A DNA stretch of 12,194 nucleotides. Source: DASVEE01 sp036399695 (GTDB taxonomy: Bacteria > Acidobacteriota > Thermoanaerobaculia > Gp7-AA8). How positions within the stretch are numbered: the first letter of the stretch is position 1; each line of letters starts with the position of its first letter. The DNA lies in NCBI GenBank assembly GCA_036399695.1, contig DASWMP010000383.1:1-12194 (forward strand), in the 5' to 3' direction. The notes under the pieces were generated by a model. That model was given only the letters and a program-made list of their open reading frames with translations, did no database searches and was not told the origin of the DNA. Positions 7,339-12,194 of this stretch are shown here, piece by piece. The translations under genes were made by a program, and so were the position numbers.

Positions 7339-7442
7339 GTGGAGGACGGACAATCCTGTCCGGTCACGCGAGCAATGGCGCAGGTACGCATTCTCTTCGT
7401 GGCGGCTTCCGGGCGTGAAGGACAAGATTGTCCGTCCTCCAC
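7339..7442. repeat. REP/MITE-like element with 23-bp inverted ends
   Basis: Directly after the gmd stop, a 23-base arm at 7339-7361 (GTGGAGGACGG then ACAATCCTGTCC) is repeated in inverted orientation at 7420-7442 with one mismatch (C versus T at the 18th base). Pairing continues inward through TCACGC (7364-7369) and GCGTGA (7413-7418) after a small bulge, leaving a loop of about 43 bases. Each arm also holds its own small palindrome, GGACA-ATCC-TGTCC and GGACA-AGAT-TGTCC. Such paired inverted palindromic units are typical of REP doublets (BIMEs) or very small MITEs. No target-site duplication is obvious. No ORF inside it is credible. On transcription it would form a long hairpin and may protect or end the gmd message. 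Confidence 0.75.
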
Positions 7443-7499
7443 TGATGTACCGCGGCCAAGCGTTCGCGACGACTGCCCCAGAGCGCGCCGGTGCCGACC

Positions 7500-7505
7500 T
7501 ATACT
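7500..7505 (+). promoter_or_regulatory. Possible -10 element (TATACT) for the SDR gene
   Basis: TATACT matches the -10 consensus in five of six positions, 61 bases before the SDR ATG, in the only intergenic space between the palindromic element and that gene. No convincing -35 hexamer sits 16-18 bases upstream, so this is a weak call. The rest of 7443-7566 shows nothing recognisable. Confidence 0.2.
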
Positions 7506-7566
7506 TGCGGGTCTGCGTCGGGCTCGCCACGCTCAGCCCGGAAATCGGAAAGCGGTAATCGACGAC

Positions 7567-8340
7567 ATGACACGCATCCAGCAGCTCTTCGACCTCACTG
7601 GCCGCGTGGCCGTCATCACGGGGGGCTCGCGCGGTCTTGGGCACGAGTTCGCCGAGGGTCTCGCCGAAGCCGGCGCGTCACTCATGCTCTGCGCGCGGCG
7701 CGAGCAGTGGCTCGCACCCGCACTCGACGAGCTCCGGGCCCGCGGCTTCCGCGTGGAAGGACGCCTCTGCGACGTCACCGAGCCCGCCCAGGTCGAGGCA
7801 GTCGTCGCCGCGACGGTCGAGACCTTCGGCCGCCTCGACATCCTGATCAACAACGCCGGCATTTCCTGGGGGGAACGGCCGGAGACGATGCCGCTCGACC
7901 GCTGGAAGTCGGTGCTGGAGACGAACCTCACCGGCGCTTTCCTCTTCGCCCAGGCCGCCGGCCGCGTGATGCTCGAAGCGCGCCGCGGCTCGATCATCAA
8001 CATCGCCTCGGTGGCCGGACTCCGCTCGTCCACTCACGGCCCGCACTACGCCGGCTACGTTTCCAGCAAGGCAGCGCTGATGGGGCTCACCCGCGAGCTG
8101 GCCGCCTCCTGGGGGCCGCAGGGCATTCGCGTCAACGCCATCGCCCCCGGGTTCTTCCATTCGCGGCTTGCCGACCCGGTCATCCGCCTCATCGAACCAG
8201 AGATCGAGCGCCGCAATCCCATTCCCCGCATCGGCGCCGCCGGCGAGCTGAAAGGCGCCGCCCTCTTCCTGGCCAGCGACGCCTCGAGCTACATGACCGG
8301 CCAGACCCTCGTCATCGACGGTGGCGGGTCGATCGTCTAG
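7567..8340 (+). CDS. Classical short-chain dehydrogenase/reductase (SDR)
   Basis: A 257-residue NAD(P)-dependent oxidoreductase of the classical SDR family, cytosolic. The cofactor motif is TGGSRGLG (18-25). NNAG (95-98) follows the DILI strand. The catalytic tetrad is N120 (in ETNLTG), S148 (INIASVAG), Y164 and K168 (YVSSK). RVNAIAPGFFHSRL and the C-terminal GQTLVIDGGG are standard. It looks most like gluconate 5-dehydrogenase or 3-oxoacyl-ACP reductase-like members; the substrate cannot be fixed from sequence. The ATG at 7567 is used because upstream codons back to 7339 run through the palindromic element and carry no domain features. The Shine-Dalgarno is weak (GGAAAG about 15 bases upstream). 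It is a separate unit from gmd, split off by the repeat element, and is not an Rmd-type reductase, which would be an extended SDR. Confidence 0.9.
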   Translation: MTRIQQLFDLTGRVAVITGGSRGLGHEFAEGLAEAGASLMLCARREQWLAPALDELRARGFRVEGRLCDVTEPAQVEAVVAATVETFGRLDILINNAGISWGERPETMPLDRWKSVLETNLTGAFLFAQAAGRVMLEARRGSIINIASVAGLRSSTHGPHYAGYVSSKAALMGLTRELAASWGPQGIRVNAIAPGFFHSRLADPVIRLIEPEIERRNPIPRIGAAGELKGAALFLASDASSYMTGQTLVIDGGGSIV

Positions 8341-8343
8341 AGC

Positions 8344-8364
8344 CAACCACTGACCACCGGCCAC
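8344..8364. repeat. Short degenerate heptamer run (NNNCCAC x3)
   Basis: Three seven-base units CAACCAC, TGACCAC and CGGCCAC lie just after the SDR stop, in the 31-bp convergent gap before the YCII gene. The run is short and degenerate, so it could be chance, but it has the same period as the heptamer array at 4610. No terminator hairpin was seen in this gap. Confidence 0.35.
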
Positions 8365-8371
8365 GCCTCTA

Positions 8372-8806
8372 CTACTTCTTCTCGATCTGCTCGCGCAGCT
8401 TCTTCTCCGTTTCGAACACCTCCGGGATCTTCTCCTGGAGGTCGCCGAAGTCTTCGGCTTCGAAGACCTGGCGGATCTCGATCTCCGACTCCTGACCGGG
8501 GTGGGGATTCGGGCAGCGCTTCATCCACTCGACGGCTTCGTCCAGCGACTTGACCTGGATGATCCAGAAGCCGGCGATCAGCTCCTTCGTCTCGGTGAAC
8601 GGACCGTCGATGACGGTGCGCTGCGAACCGGAGAAGCGGATGCGCTTCCCTTTCGACGTAGGGTGCAGCCCTTCGCCCGCGAGGAGGACGCCGCCCTTGA
8701 CCATCTCCTCATTGAACTTGCCCATCTCGACGAACGCTGACGGATCTTCCGGCATCTGTCCGCTTTCGGACTGAGCGGTGGCTTTGACCAGAACCATGAA
8801 TCGCAT
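8372..8806 (-). CDS. YCII/DGPF-domain family protein
   Basis: A 144-residue small soluble protein with the YCII-related fold. It starts MRFMVLVKAT, a typical first strand. The signature DGPFTETKELIAGFWI (67-82) is near-identical to the DGPFAETKE box of the family, and SLDEAVEWMKRCP (87-99) is the usual following helix. The family has a ferredoxin-like fold with a putative active site, but a biochemical role is not established. Members often sit next to ECF sigma factors; none is present here. A strong Shine-Dalgarno AGGAG is placed 8 bases before the ATG (about 8815-8819 on the plus strand), which fixes the start. The last 25 residues (DLQEKIPEVFETEKKLREQIEKK) are a charged helix beyond the core domain. 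A 9-bp stem inverted repeat lies just upstream. Confidence 0.92.
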   Translation of the reverse strand: MRFMVLVKATAQSESGQMPEDPSAFVEMGKFNEEMVKGGVLLAGEGLHPTSKGKRIRFSGSQRTVIDGPFTETKELIAGFWIIQVKSLDEAVEWMKRCPNPHPGQESEIEIRQVFEAEDFGDLQEKIPEVFETEKKLREQIEKK

Positions 8807-8825
8807 GTACTTTTCTCCTTCGTTT

Positions 8826-8860
8826 CTTCGTGTGTGGCTTCACTATCACGTCACACGAAG
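8826..8860. repeat. Inverted repeat upstream of the YCII gene
   Basis: CTTCGTGTG (8826-8834) and CACACGAAG (8852-8860) are a perfect 9-bp inverted repeat around a 17-base loop. It lies just upstream of the YCII Shine-Dalgarno in the 107-bp space between that gene and the ParB-like gene. It could be an operator for YCII, a leader hairpin, or a weak 3' hairpin for the ParB-like transcript. There is no U-tract. Confidence 0.45.
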
Positions 8861-8913
8861 CGAAGCGAGATCGACAGGTGCTCCGTTGTCTGTCCGGCGC
8901 GTGAGCGCACCCT

Positions 8914-9834
8914 TTACCCCAAAGCCTTCTTCAGTTCCCGCAGCAGCTTCTCCGCTTCCTCGAGCTGCCTCAGCAGGTCCGCATCCCCCCGCTTTTCCAC
9001 CAGGGTCGTCCAGGGGTGCCGCTTGAGGGCGTGGGTCAGCTCCTCGATGTCGCCGGCCAGGCTCCCCTTCTTGTTCTCGCGCGGCTCCAGCACGTCCAGG
9101 GCGGCGTCGATGCTGTCGCCGTCGACGAACTTCTGCTTCGCCACGGGATCGCGCAGCACCAGACGGAGCTTGCGGATGTCCTTGGAGTTCGTGATCTCCT
9201 TCTCGTTCACCTTCCGGACGATCGTGTCCATCACGGTCGGGGTGAGGAGCGCCTTGTTGATGTTCTTGATCTCGCGGGCCCAGGTGATCGAGGCCCCGGG
9301 CTCGGCGAGGTTCGTCAACTGCTCGGACAATTGATAGATGTCGACCAGCTTGTCGAGCTCGCGGACCGTGATGCCGAGGATGTTCGCGGCGCTGGCGCGG
9401 CCGACGATGTCGACCAGACCGTACGCCACCATCTCCTTCTCCTTGGCGTCCCACTCCTTGCGCTGCCGGTGGATGTAGATCCAGACGCGGAGGCGCTCGT
9501 CGTCCGTCAGCGTCCGGTCCGTGATCTCGAGCGGGATGCGGCGGTACTCCTCCTTCCCCTGCCCTTCGACCAGCACTTTGGAGTTGGTCCAGCGGCGGTC
9601 GCCGTCGATGATCCGGAGCTTGCCTTCGAGATCGGGGTGCGGCTCGACGAGGAGCGGCTCGAAGATCCCTTCGTTCGCTTCGATCTGGCGCTGGAGCTCG
9701 AGGTCTTCCTTCGGGCCCATGCGCGGCTGCCGCTCGTTCGGGACGACGTCGTACAGATCGCGGGTGTCGCGATAGGTACGGAGAATCGTCCGCCCGAGGC
9801 GGCGCTCCTGCCAGGGATGATTCGGGGCGCTCAT
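8914..9834 (-). CDS. ParB-like N-terminal domain protein
   Basis: A 306-residue protein with a ParB/Spo0J-type nuclease-like N-terminal domain. Residues 33-105 give the ParB core: NERQPR, then IFEPLLVEPHP, then LRIIDGDRRWTNSKVL with the GDRRW (78-82) version of the GERRxxA CTP-contact motif, then RIPLEI. Residues 112-200 are helical with an HTH-like stretch, ASAANILGITVRELDKLVDIYQ, like the central ParB DNA-binding region. The C-terminus (about 262-306) is charged and helical (LLRQLEEAEKLLRELKKAL), likely an oligomerisation coiled coil. No ParA is adjacent, so chromosome or plasmid segregation is unlikely. The ATG overlaps the stop of the DUF2130 gene as ATGA (9831-9834), so the two proteins probably work together. 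Its role is unknown: DNA loading or clamp-like targeting of the partner is inference. Confidence 0.85.
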   Translation of the reverse strand: MSAPNHPWQERRLGRTILRTYRDTRDLYDVVPNERQPRMGPKEDLELQRQIEANEGIFEPLLVEPHPDLEGKLRIIDGDRRWTNSKVLVEGQGKEEYRRIPLEITDRTLTDDERLRVWIYIHRQRKEWDAKEKEMVAYGLVDIVGRASAANILGITVRELDKLVDIYQLSEQLTNLAEPGASITWAREIKNINKALLTPTVMDTIVRKVNEKEITNSKDIRKLRLVLRDPVAKQKFVDGDSIDAALDVLEPRENKKGSLAGDIEELTHALKRHPWTTLVEKRGDADLLRQLEEAEKLLRELKKALG

Positions 9835-10910
9835 GGAGTGCGGACCCGGTAAGCGGCGGCGCGGAGGGTACCGGAAGCCTCAGGATCGGGGGCGTCGTCA
9901 CGAGCCTCCACGATGGCGCTGACGTCCGTATCGATCTCCCGGAGCACGTGCTTGATCCGGGTCAGCACCGTCCCCCGCTTCTTCCAGACGTTGTCGTGGG
10001 TCCGTTTCTCGTCGACGTCGATCTGCAGCGCTTCACCCGCCAGATCGGACGCCTCGATGATCTTGCGCTTGAAACCGGGCGACGTGATGAACCCGAACAG
10101 TCTGCTCAGCTTGTCCGACCGTTCGGCGTCGCTCAGCTTCGCGACGTGCATCCCGATCAGCGCCTTCCGCAGCACCTCGGCCATGGCCCGGACCCGGGCA
10201 GGGGCGATGACGATCACTCCTGACTCGACGAACAGCTCCCGCTTGCCGGCCGGGAACACCGGCGTCGACAGGATGGCGTGGTCGGCGCCCACCTCCGTCT
10301 GGTCCTGCCGCAGCTTCGTGATGTACGCGTGCTGCCATGCCGCCCGCGGTTTGGCGTCGATCAGGATCTTGCCGGCCGACTTCCCCTTGTAGCGGACGTC
10401 GTGCACTATATTGCCGTCGATCTTCTTGATCCGGGAGATGTGATCCTCCGGAAACGCGCCGCGCAGCTCGTCGTAGATATCGAGCTCGCCCCCCTCTCCT
10501 ATCTCTGCACCGCGCTTCATCCGGCGGTCCATGTCGGCGATTTTCTTCTGCAGGGCTGCGCGCTCGCGGGCGAACTCCGCTTCCTTCTTCAGGATCGCCG
10601 CGTCGCGATCCTGTTGCAGTATCTTGCGCACTTCGGCGACTTCTTTCTTCTTCTGCTTGTCGGCCTGGAGGCGGATGGTCTCGATCTGGCGCGTGAGTTT
10701 GGCGCGGTCGGCGTCGATGGCCTGCCGCTCCTTCATCAGCCGCCTGGCCTGGAGCGCCACCTCTTTTTCGAGCTGCGCGCGGAGGGTTTTCTCCTGTTCG
10801 GCGAGCTTCTTCCGCTCGTCGTCGCGGATGGACGCCTGGATCTGGACGAACTTGGCGTGGGTGATCGGATTTCCGCACCAGGGGCAGCGCTCGACCGCCG
10901 TTGCACTCAT
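9831..10910 (-). CDS. DUF2130 protein, coiled coil plus PD-(D/E)xK-like core
   Basis: A 359-residue cytoplasmic protein. It begins with a single zinc-knuckle-like CPWCG (C9, C12) and then a long charged coiled coil (about 30-133). The conserved DUF2130 core follows (about 136-335): GEGGELDIYDEL, then HDVRYKGKSAGKILIDAKPRAAW, KLRQDQ, HAILSTPVFP and SPGFKRKI. E142, D171 and D185-x-K187 fit the order of a PD-(D/E)xK nuclease active site; many relatives have E-S-K where this has D-A-K. Nuclease activity in DUF2130 is a fold-level inference, not demonstrated to my knowledge. The ATG has a strong GAGGAGG Shine-Dalgarno five bases away. It heads a two-gene operon with the ParB-like gene and is divergent from the dCTP-deaminase-like gene across a repeat-bearing control region. 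An antiphage or DNA-processing role is likely from context only. Confidence 0.85.
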   Translation of the reverse strand: MSATAVERCPWCGNPITHAKFVQIQASIRDDERKKLAEQEKTLRAQLEKEVALQARRLMKERQAIDADRAKLTRQIETIRLQADKQKKKEVAEVRKILQQDRDAAILKKEAEFARERAALQKKIADMDRRMKRGAEIGEGGELDIYDELRGAFPEDHISRIKKIDGNIVHDVRYKGKSAGKILIDAKPRAAWQHAYITKLRQDQTEVGADHAILSTPVFPAGKRELFVESGVIVIAPARVRAMAEVLRKALIGMHVAKLSDAERSDKLSRLFGFITSPGFKRKIIEASDLAGEALQIDVDEKRTHDNVWKKRGTVLTRIKHVLREIDTDVSAIVEARDDAPDPEASGTLRAAAYRVRTP

Positions 10911-10940
10911 CCGTGCCTCCTCGACCTACACGAAATCGCT

Positions 10941-10976
10941 GTCCTTGTAAGTCCTTTTTTGTACTTGTACGTCCTT
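10941..10976. promoter_or_regulatory. Helically phased operator-like repeats (4 x GTCCTT, 10-bp period)
   Basis: In the divergent region between the DUF2130 and deaminase genes, GTCCTT (10941), GTCCTT (10951), GTACTT (10961) and GTCCTT (10971) begin at exact 10-base steps. Seen another way, a 20-base unit is tandemly repeated (10941-10960 and 10961-10980) with 16 matches of 20. All copies therefore face the same side of the helix, as expected for a cooperatively bound repressor or activator. The array is 31 bases from the DUF2130 ATG and about 60-80 from the deaminase starts, so it could control both directions. A poor -35/-10 pair (TTGTAC 10959-10964, TACTCT 10981-10986, 16-base spacer) overlaps it on the plus strand. 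The binding protein is unknown; the ParB-like protein itself is one candidate. Confidence 0.6.
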
Positions 10977-11030
10977 CTGTTACTCTCTGTCAACCGCAGC
11001 ACCCGCGCTGGGAGGGAGGAGGCAAAGGCA

Positions 11031-11057
11031 ATGCGCGGATGCAGAGACCAGAGATGA
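11031..11057 (+). CDS. Possible 8-codon leader ORF before the deaminase
   Basis: ATG at 11031 follows a long purine-rich ribosome-binding region (GGAGGGAGGAGG, 11011-11022) at ideal spacing. The frame encodes MRGCRDQR and stops at TGA 11055-11057, which overlaps an ATG of the deaminase (11054) as ATGA. The best Shine-Dalgarno in the region thus belongs to this mini-ORF rather than to any deaminase start. It may serve for translational coupling, or the ATG may be fortuitous and the site used for ATG 11039. Nothing else supports a functional peptide. Confidence 0.3.
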   Translation: MRGCRDQR

Positions 11058-12194
11058 CCATGACTCGTGGAGAGGCTCCGGAACGGGAGCTGGAGCTCGT
11101 TTTCGCACTCGCCGGACCGGTCGGTGCGGACCTGCAGGAAGTCAGCCGCACCCTCGCGGACGCGCTCAAGAAGTGTGATTACCACGAGGTCGAGGAGATC
11201 AGCGTCGGTGCCCTCCTCCGTCAGATCGCCGCCCGCCGCACCCTCACGAATGCCGGGGGTCAGACCTTCTCTCTGCTCGACCGTCCCGAGGAAAAACGCA
11301 TCGCTTCTTATATGGATGGGGGCAACGCCGTGCGCCGGCTGGCCTCCAACCCCGCCGCCGTCGCCTCCGCGGCCATCGCCGAGATCCGTGGCCGCCGTCA
11401 GCAGCACGGCGGGGTCCCCACGCGGCGCGCCTACGTCCTCCGCTCCCTCAAGCGCCCGGAGGAGGTCCACCTTCTCCGCCGTGTCTACGGTCCGGGGTTC
11501 TTCCTCCTCGGCGTGAACGTGCCCCGGCCGGTCCGGGTCGAGTCGCTGGCCCGCCGTTTCGCCAAGTCGCACAACGAGACTGCCGCCTCGCCGAACTTCG
11601 CCACGCATGCCGCCGAGGCCGAGGCCCTGGCGCGCCGGGATGAAGAGGAATCGGCGGACGAGTACGGTCAGCGTCTCCGCGACGTCTTCCAGCTCTGCGA
11701 TCTCTTCGTCTCCCCGATCGCCGCCACCTCTCTTTTCGAACAGGTCGACCGCTTCGTCCGCCTGATCCTCGGCGACCTCGGCGAGACGCCGTGGGCCGAC
11801 GAGCAATTCATGTTTCAGGCGTACGCCGCGTCGCTCTCCTCCGGCGCGCTCGGCCGTCAGGTCGGCGCCGTCCTCGTCTCACCGGAGAACGAGGTCCTCG
11901 GCATCGGCTGGAACGACGTCCCGAAAGCGGGCGGCGGCCTCTATCGCGCCGGCGAAAACTACGACCGGCGGGACATCCACCAGGATCGCGACTCCGTGAA
12001 TGTCCACGCGGAGCAGATTTTGAGCGAGCTCCTCGACCTGGCCGAGCGCGCCGGCTGGCCCAAGCTCGACGACGCCCGCGAGGTCTTCAAGAAGTCTCGC
12101 GTCATGAGCCTCCTCGAGTTCGGCCGCACCACGCACGCCGAGATGGAAGCTGTCCTCGCCGCCGGCCGCATCGGCGTGACGCCGCGGGAGGCCA
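11039..12194 (+). CDS. Anti-phage dCTP deaminase-like protein (partial, 3' end missing)
   Basis: The reading frame is open to the window end (385 codons seen). The N-terminal half resembles a nucleotide-kinase P-loop domain: ELELVFALAGPVGADLQEV (17-35), with a glycine-rich GPVGAD loop. The middle has FAKSHNET and RDVFQLCDLFVSP. The C-terminal half is a dCMP/dCTP-type cytidine deaminase fold: YAASLSSGALGRQVGAVLVS, then GWNDVPKAGGGLY, and the zinc and catalytic motif THAEMEA (H366, E368). The PCxxC zinc ligands expected next lie beyond the edge. This domain order is that of the DcdV/AvcD-type defence deaminases, which deaminate dC nucleotides during infection and starve phage of dCTP. No AvcI/DifV-like RNA gene was recognised upstream. 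Starts at 11039, 11054 and 11060 are all in frame; 11039 is taken as the longest with an upstream purine tract. Confidence 0.87.
   Translation, partial: MQRPEMTMTRGEAPERELELVFALAGPVGADLQEVSRTLADALKKCDYHEVEEISVGALLRQIAARRTLTNAGGQTFSLLDRPEEKRIASYMDGGNAVRRLASNPAAVASAAIAEIRGRRQQHGGVPTRRAYVLRSLKRPEEVHLLRRVYGPGFFLLGVNVPRPVRVESLARRFAKSHNETAASPNFATHAAEAEALARRDEEESADEYGQRLRDVFQLCDLFVSPIAATSLFEQVDRFVRLILGDLGETPWADEQFMFQAYAASLSSGALGRQVGAVLVSPENEVLGIGWNDVPKAGGGLYRAGENYDRRDIHQDRDSVNVHAEQILSELLDLAERAGWPKLDDAREVFKKSRVMSLLEFGRTTHAEMEAVLAAGRIGVTPREA

Noticed and set aside
7339..7442. CRISPR-like pair of repeats
   Set aside because: There are only two copies, in inverted rather than direct orientation, with a single 58-base interval and no cas genes.
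7339..7566. GTG-initiated extension of the SDR by 76 residues
   Set aside because: It would be encoded by the palindromic element and lacks any SDR feature; the standard SDR N-terminus starts at ATG 7567.
5983..7644. 553-residue minus-strand open frame spanning gmd
   Set aside because: It is antisense to the strongly supported gmd and runs through the palindromic element into the SDR gene, with no recognisable motif.
7567..8340. GDP-4-keto-6-deoxymannose reductase (Rmd) completing a GDP-rhamnose pathway with gmd
   Set aside because: The protein is a classical 257-residue SDR with a YxxxK and GGG tail. Rmd and Fcl are extended SDRs of about 300 residues with a different C-terminal domain.
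8914..9834. Chromosome or plasmid partition ParB
   Set aside because: No ParA, no parS-like repeats and no replication gene are nearby. The partner is a DUF2130 protein, and the region C-terminal to the ParB core shows no recognisable partition-ParB feature.
9831..10910. SbcC/RmuC-type protein because of the long coiled coil
   Set aside because: There is no Walker A or ABC signature, and the conserved C-terminal segments match DUF2130 rather than RmuC.
10278..11057. 259-residue plus-strand open frame opposite DUF2130
   Set aside because: It is antisense to the well-supported DUF2130 gene. Only its last eight codons (from ATG 11031) have a good ribosome site, and those are listed separately as a doubtful leader ORF.

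Overview
The window is about 12.2 kb of very GC-rich, densely packed bacterial DNA. Four-base ATGA overlaps, GTG/ATG starts, a two-transmembrane sensor kinase and membrane-linked glycosylation genes suggest a Gram-negative, soil- or sediment-type bacterium, for example an Acidobacteriota-like lineage. That placement is inference only: there is no rRNA or marker gene here.

Region 1 (1-2453, minus strand) is a two-component system. A membrane sensor histidine kinase (735-2453) overlaps its NarL/FixJ-type response regulator (94-738) by ATGA. A cluster of palindromic, REP-like hairpins follows the regulator stop (1-85).

Region 2 (2554-7335) is a surface-polysaccharide cluster on both strands. 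It holds a GT2 glycosyltransferase (plus), a GT4 glycosyltransferase and a multi-pass GT-C type membrane glycosyltransferase (minus, ATGA-coupled), and a GDP-mannose 4,6-dehydratase, gmd (plus). Gmd would supply GDP-4-keto-6-deoxymannose. The three transferases could build or attach a deoxyhexose-containing glycan on a lipid carrier. The two ends of this block are unusually compressed. GT2 and GT4 overlap tail to tail by 135 bp, and the membrane transferase and gmd start head to head on a shared CATG. The membrane transferase also carries three short-tandem-repeat insertions.

Region 3 (7336-8806) is accessory metabolism: a palindromic REP/MITE-like element (7339-7442), a classical short-chain dehydrogenase (7567-8340, plus) and a YCII/DGPF-family protein (8372-8806, minus).

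Region 4 (8914-12194) is the most interesting part and looks like a defence locus. A DUF2130 protein with a PD-(D/E)xK-like core and long coiled coil is ATGA-coupled to a protein with a ParB-type N-terminal domain (both minus). Divergently from a short shared control region runs a P-loop/cytidine-deaminase fusion of the anti-phage dCTP deaminase type, cut by the window end. The control region holds four GTCCTT-like hexamers at exactly 10-bp spacing. A tiny ORF with a strong Shine-Dalgarno ends in an ATGA overlap with one possible start of the deaminase. The coupled DUF2130/ParB-like pair beside the deaminase is the best candidate for an undescribed system. No tRNA, rRNA, CRISPR array or transposase was seen, and no gene-free stretch exceeds about 235 bases.
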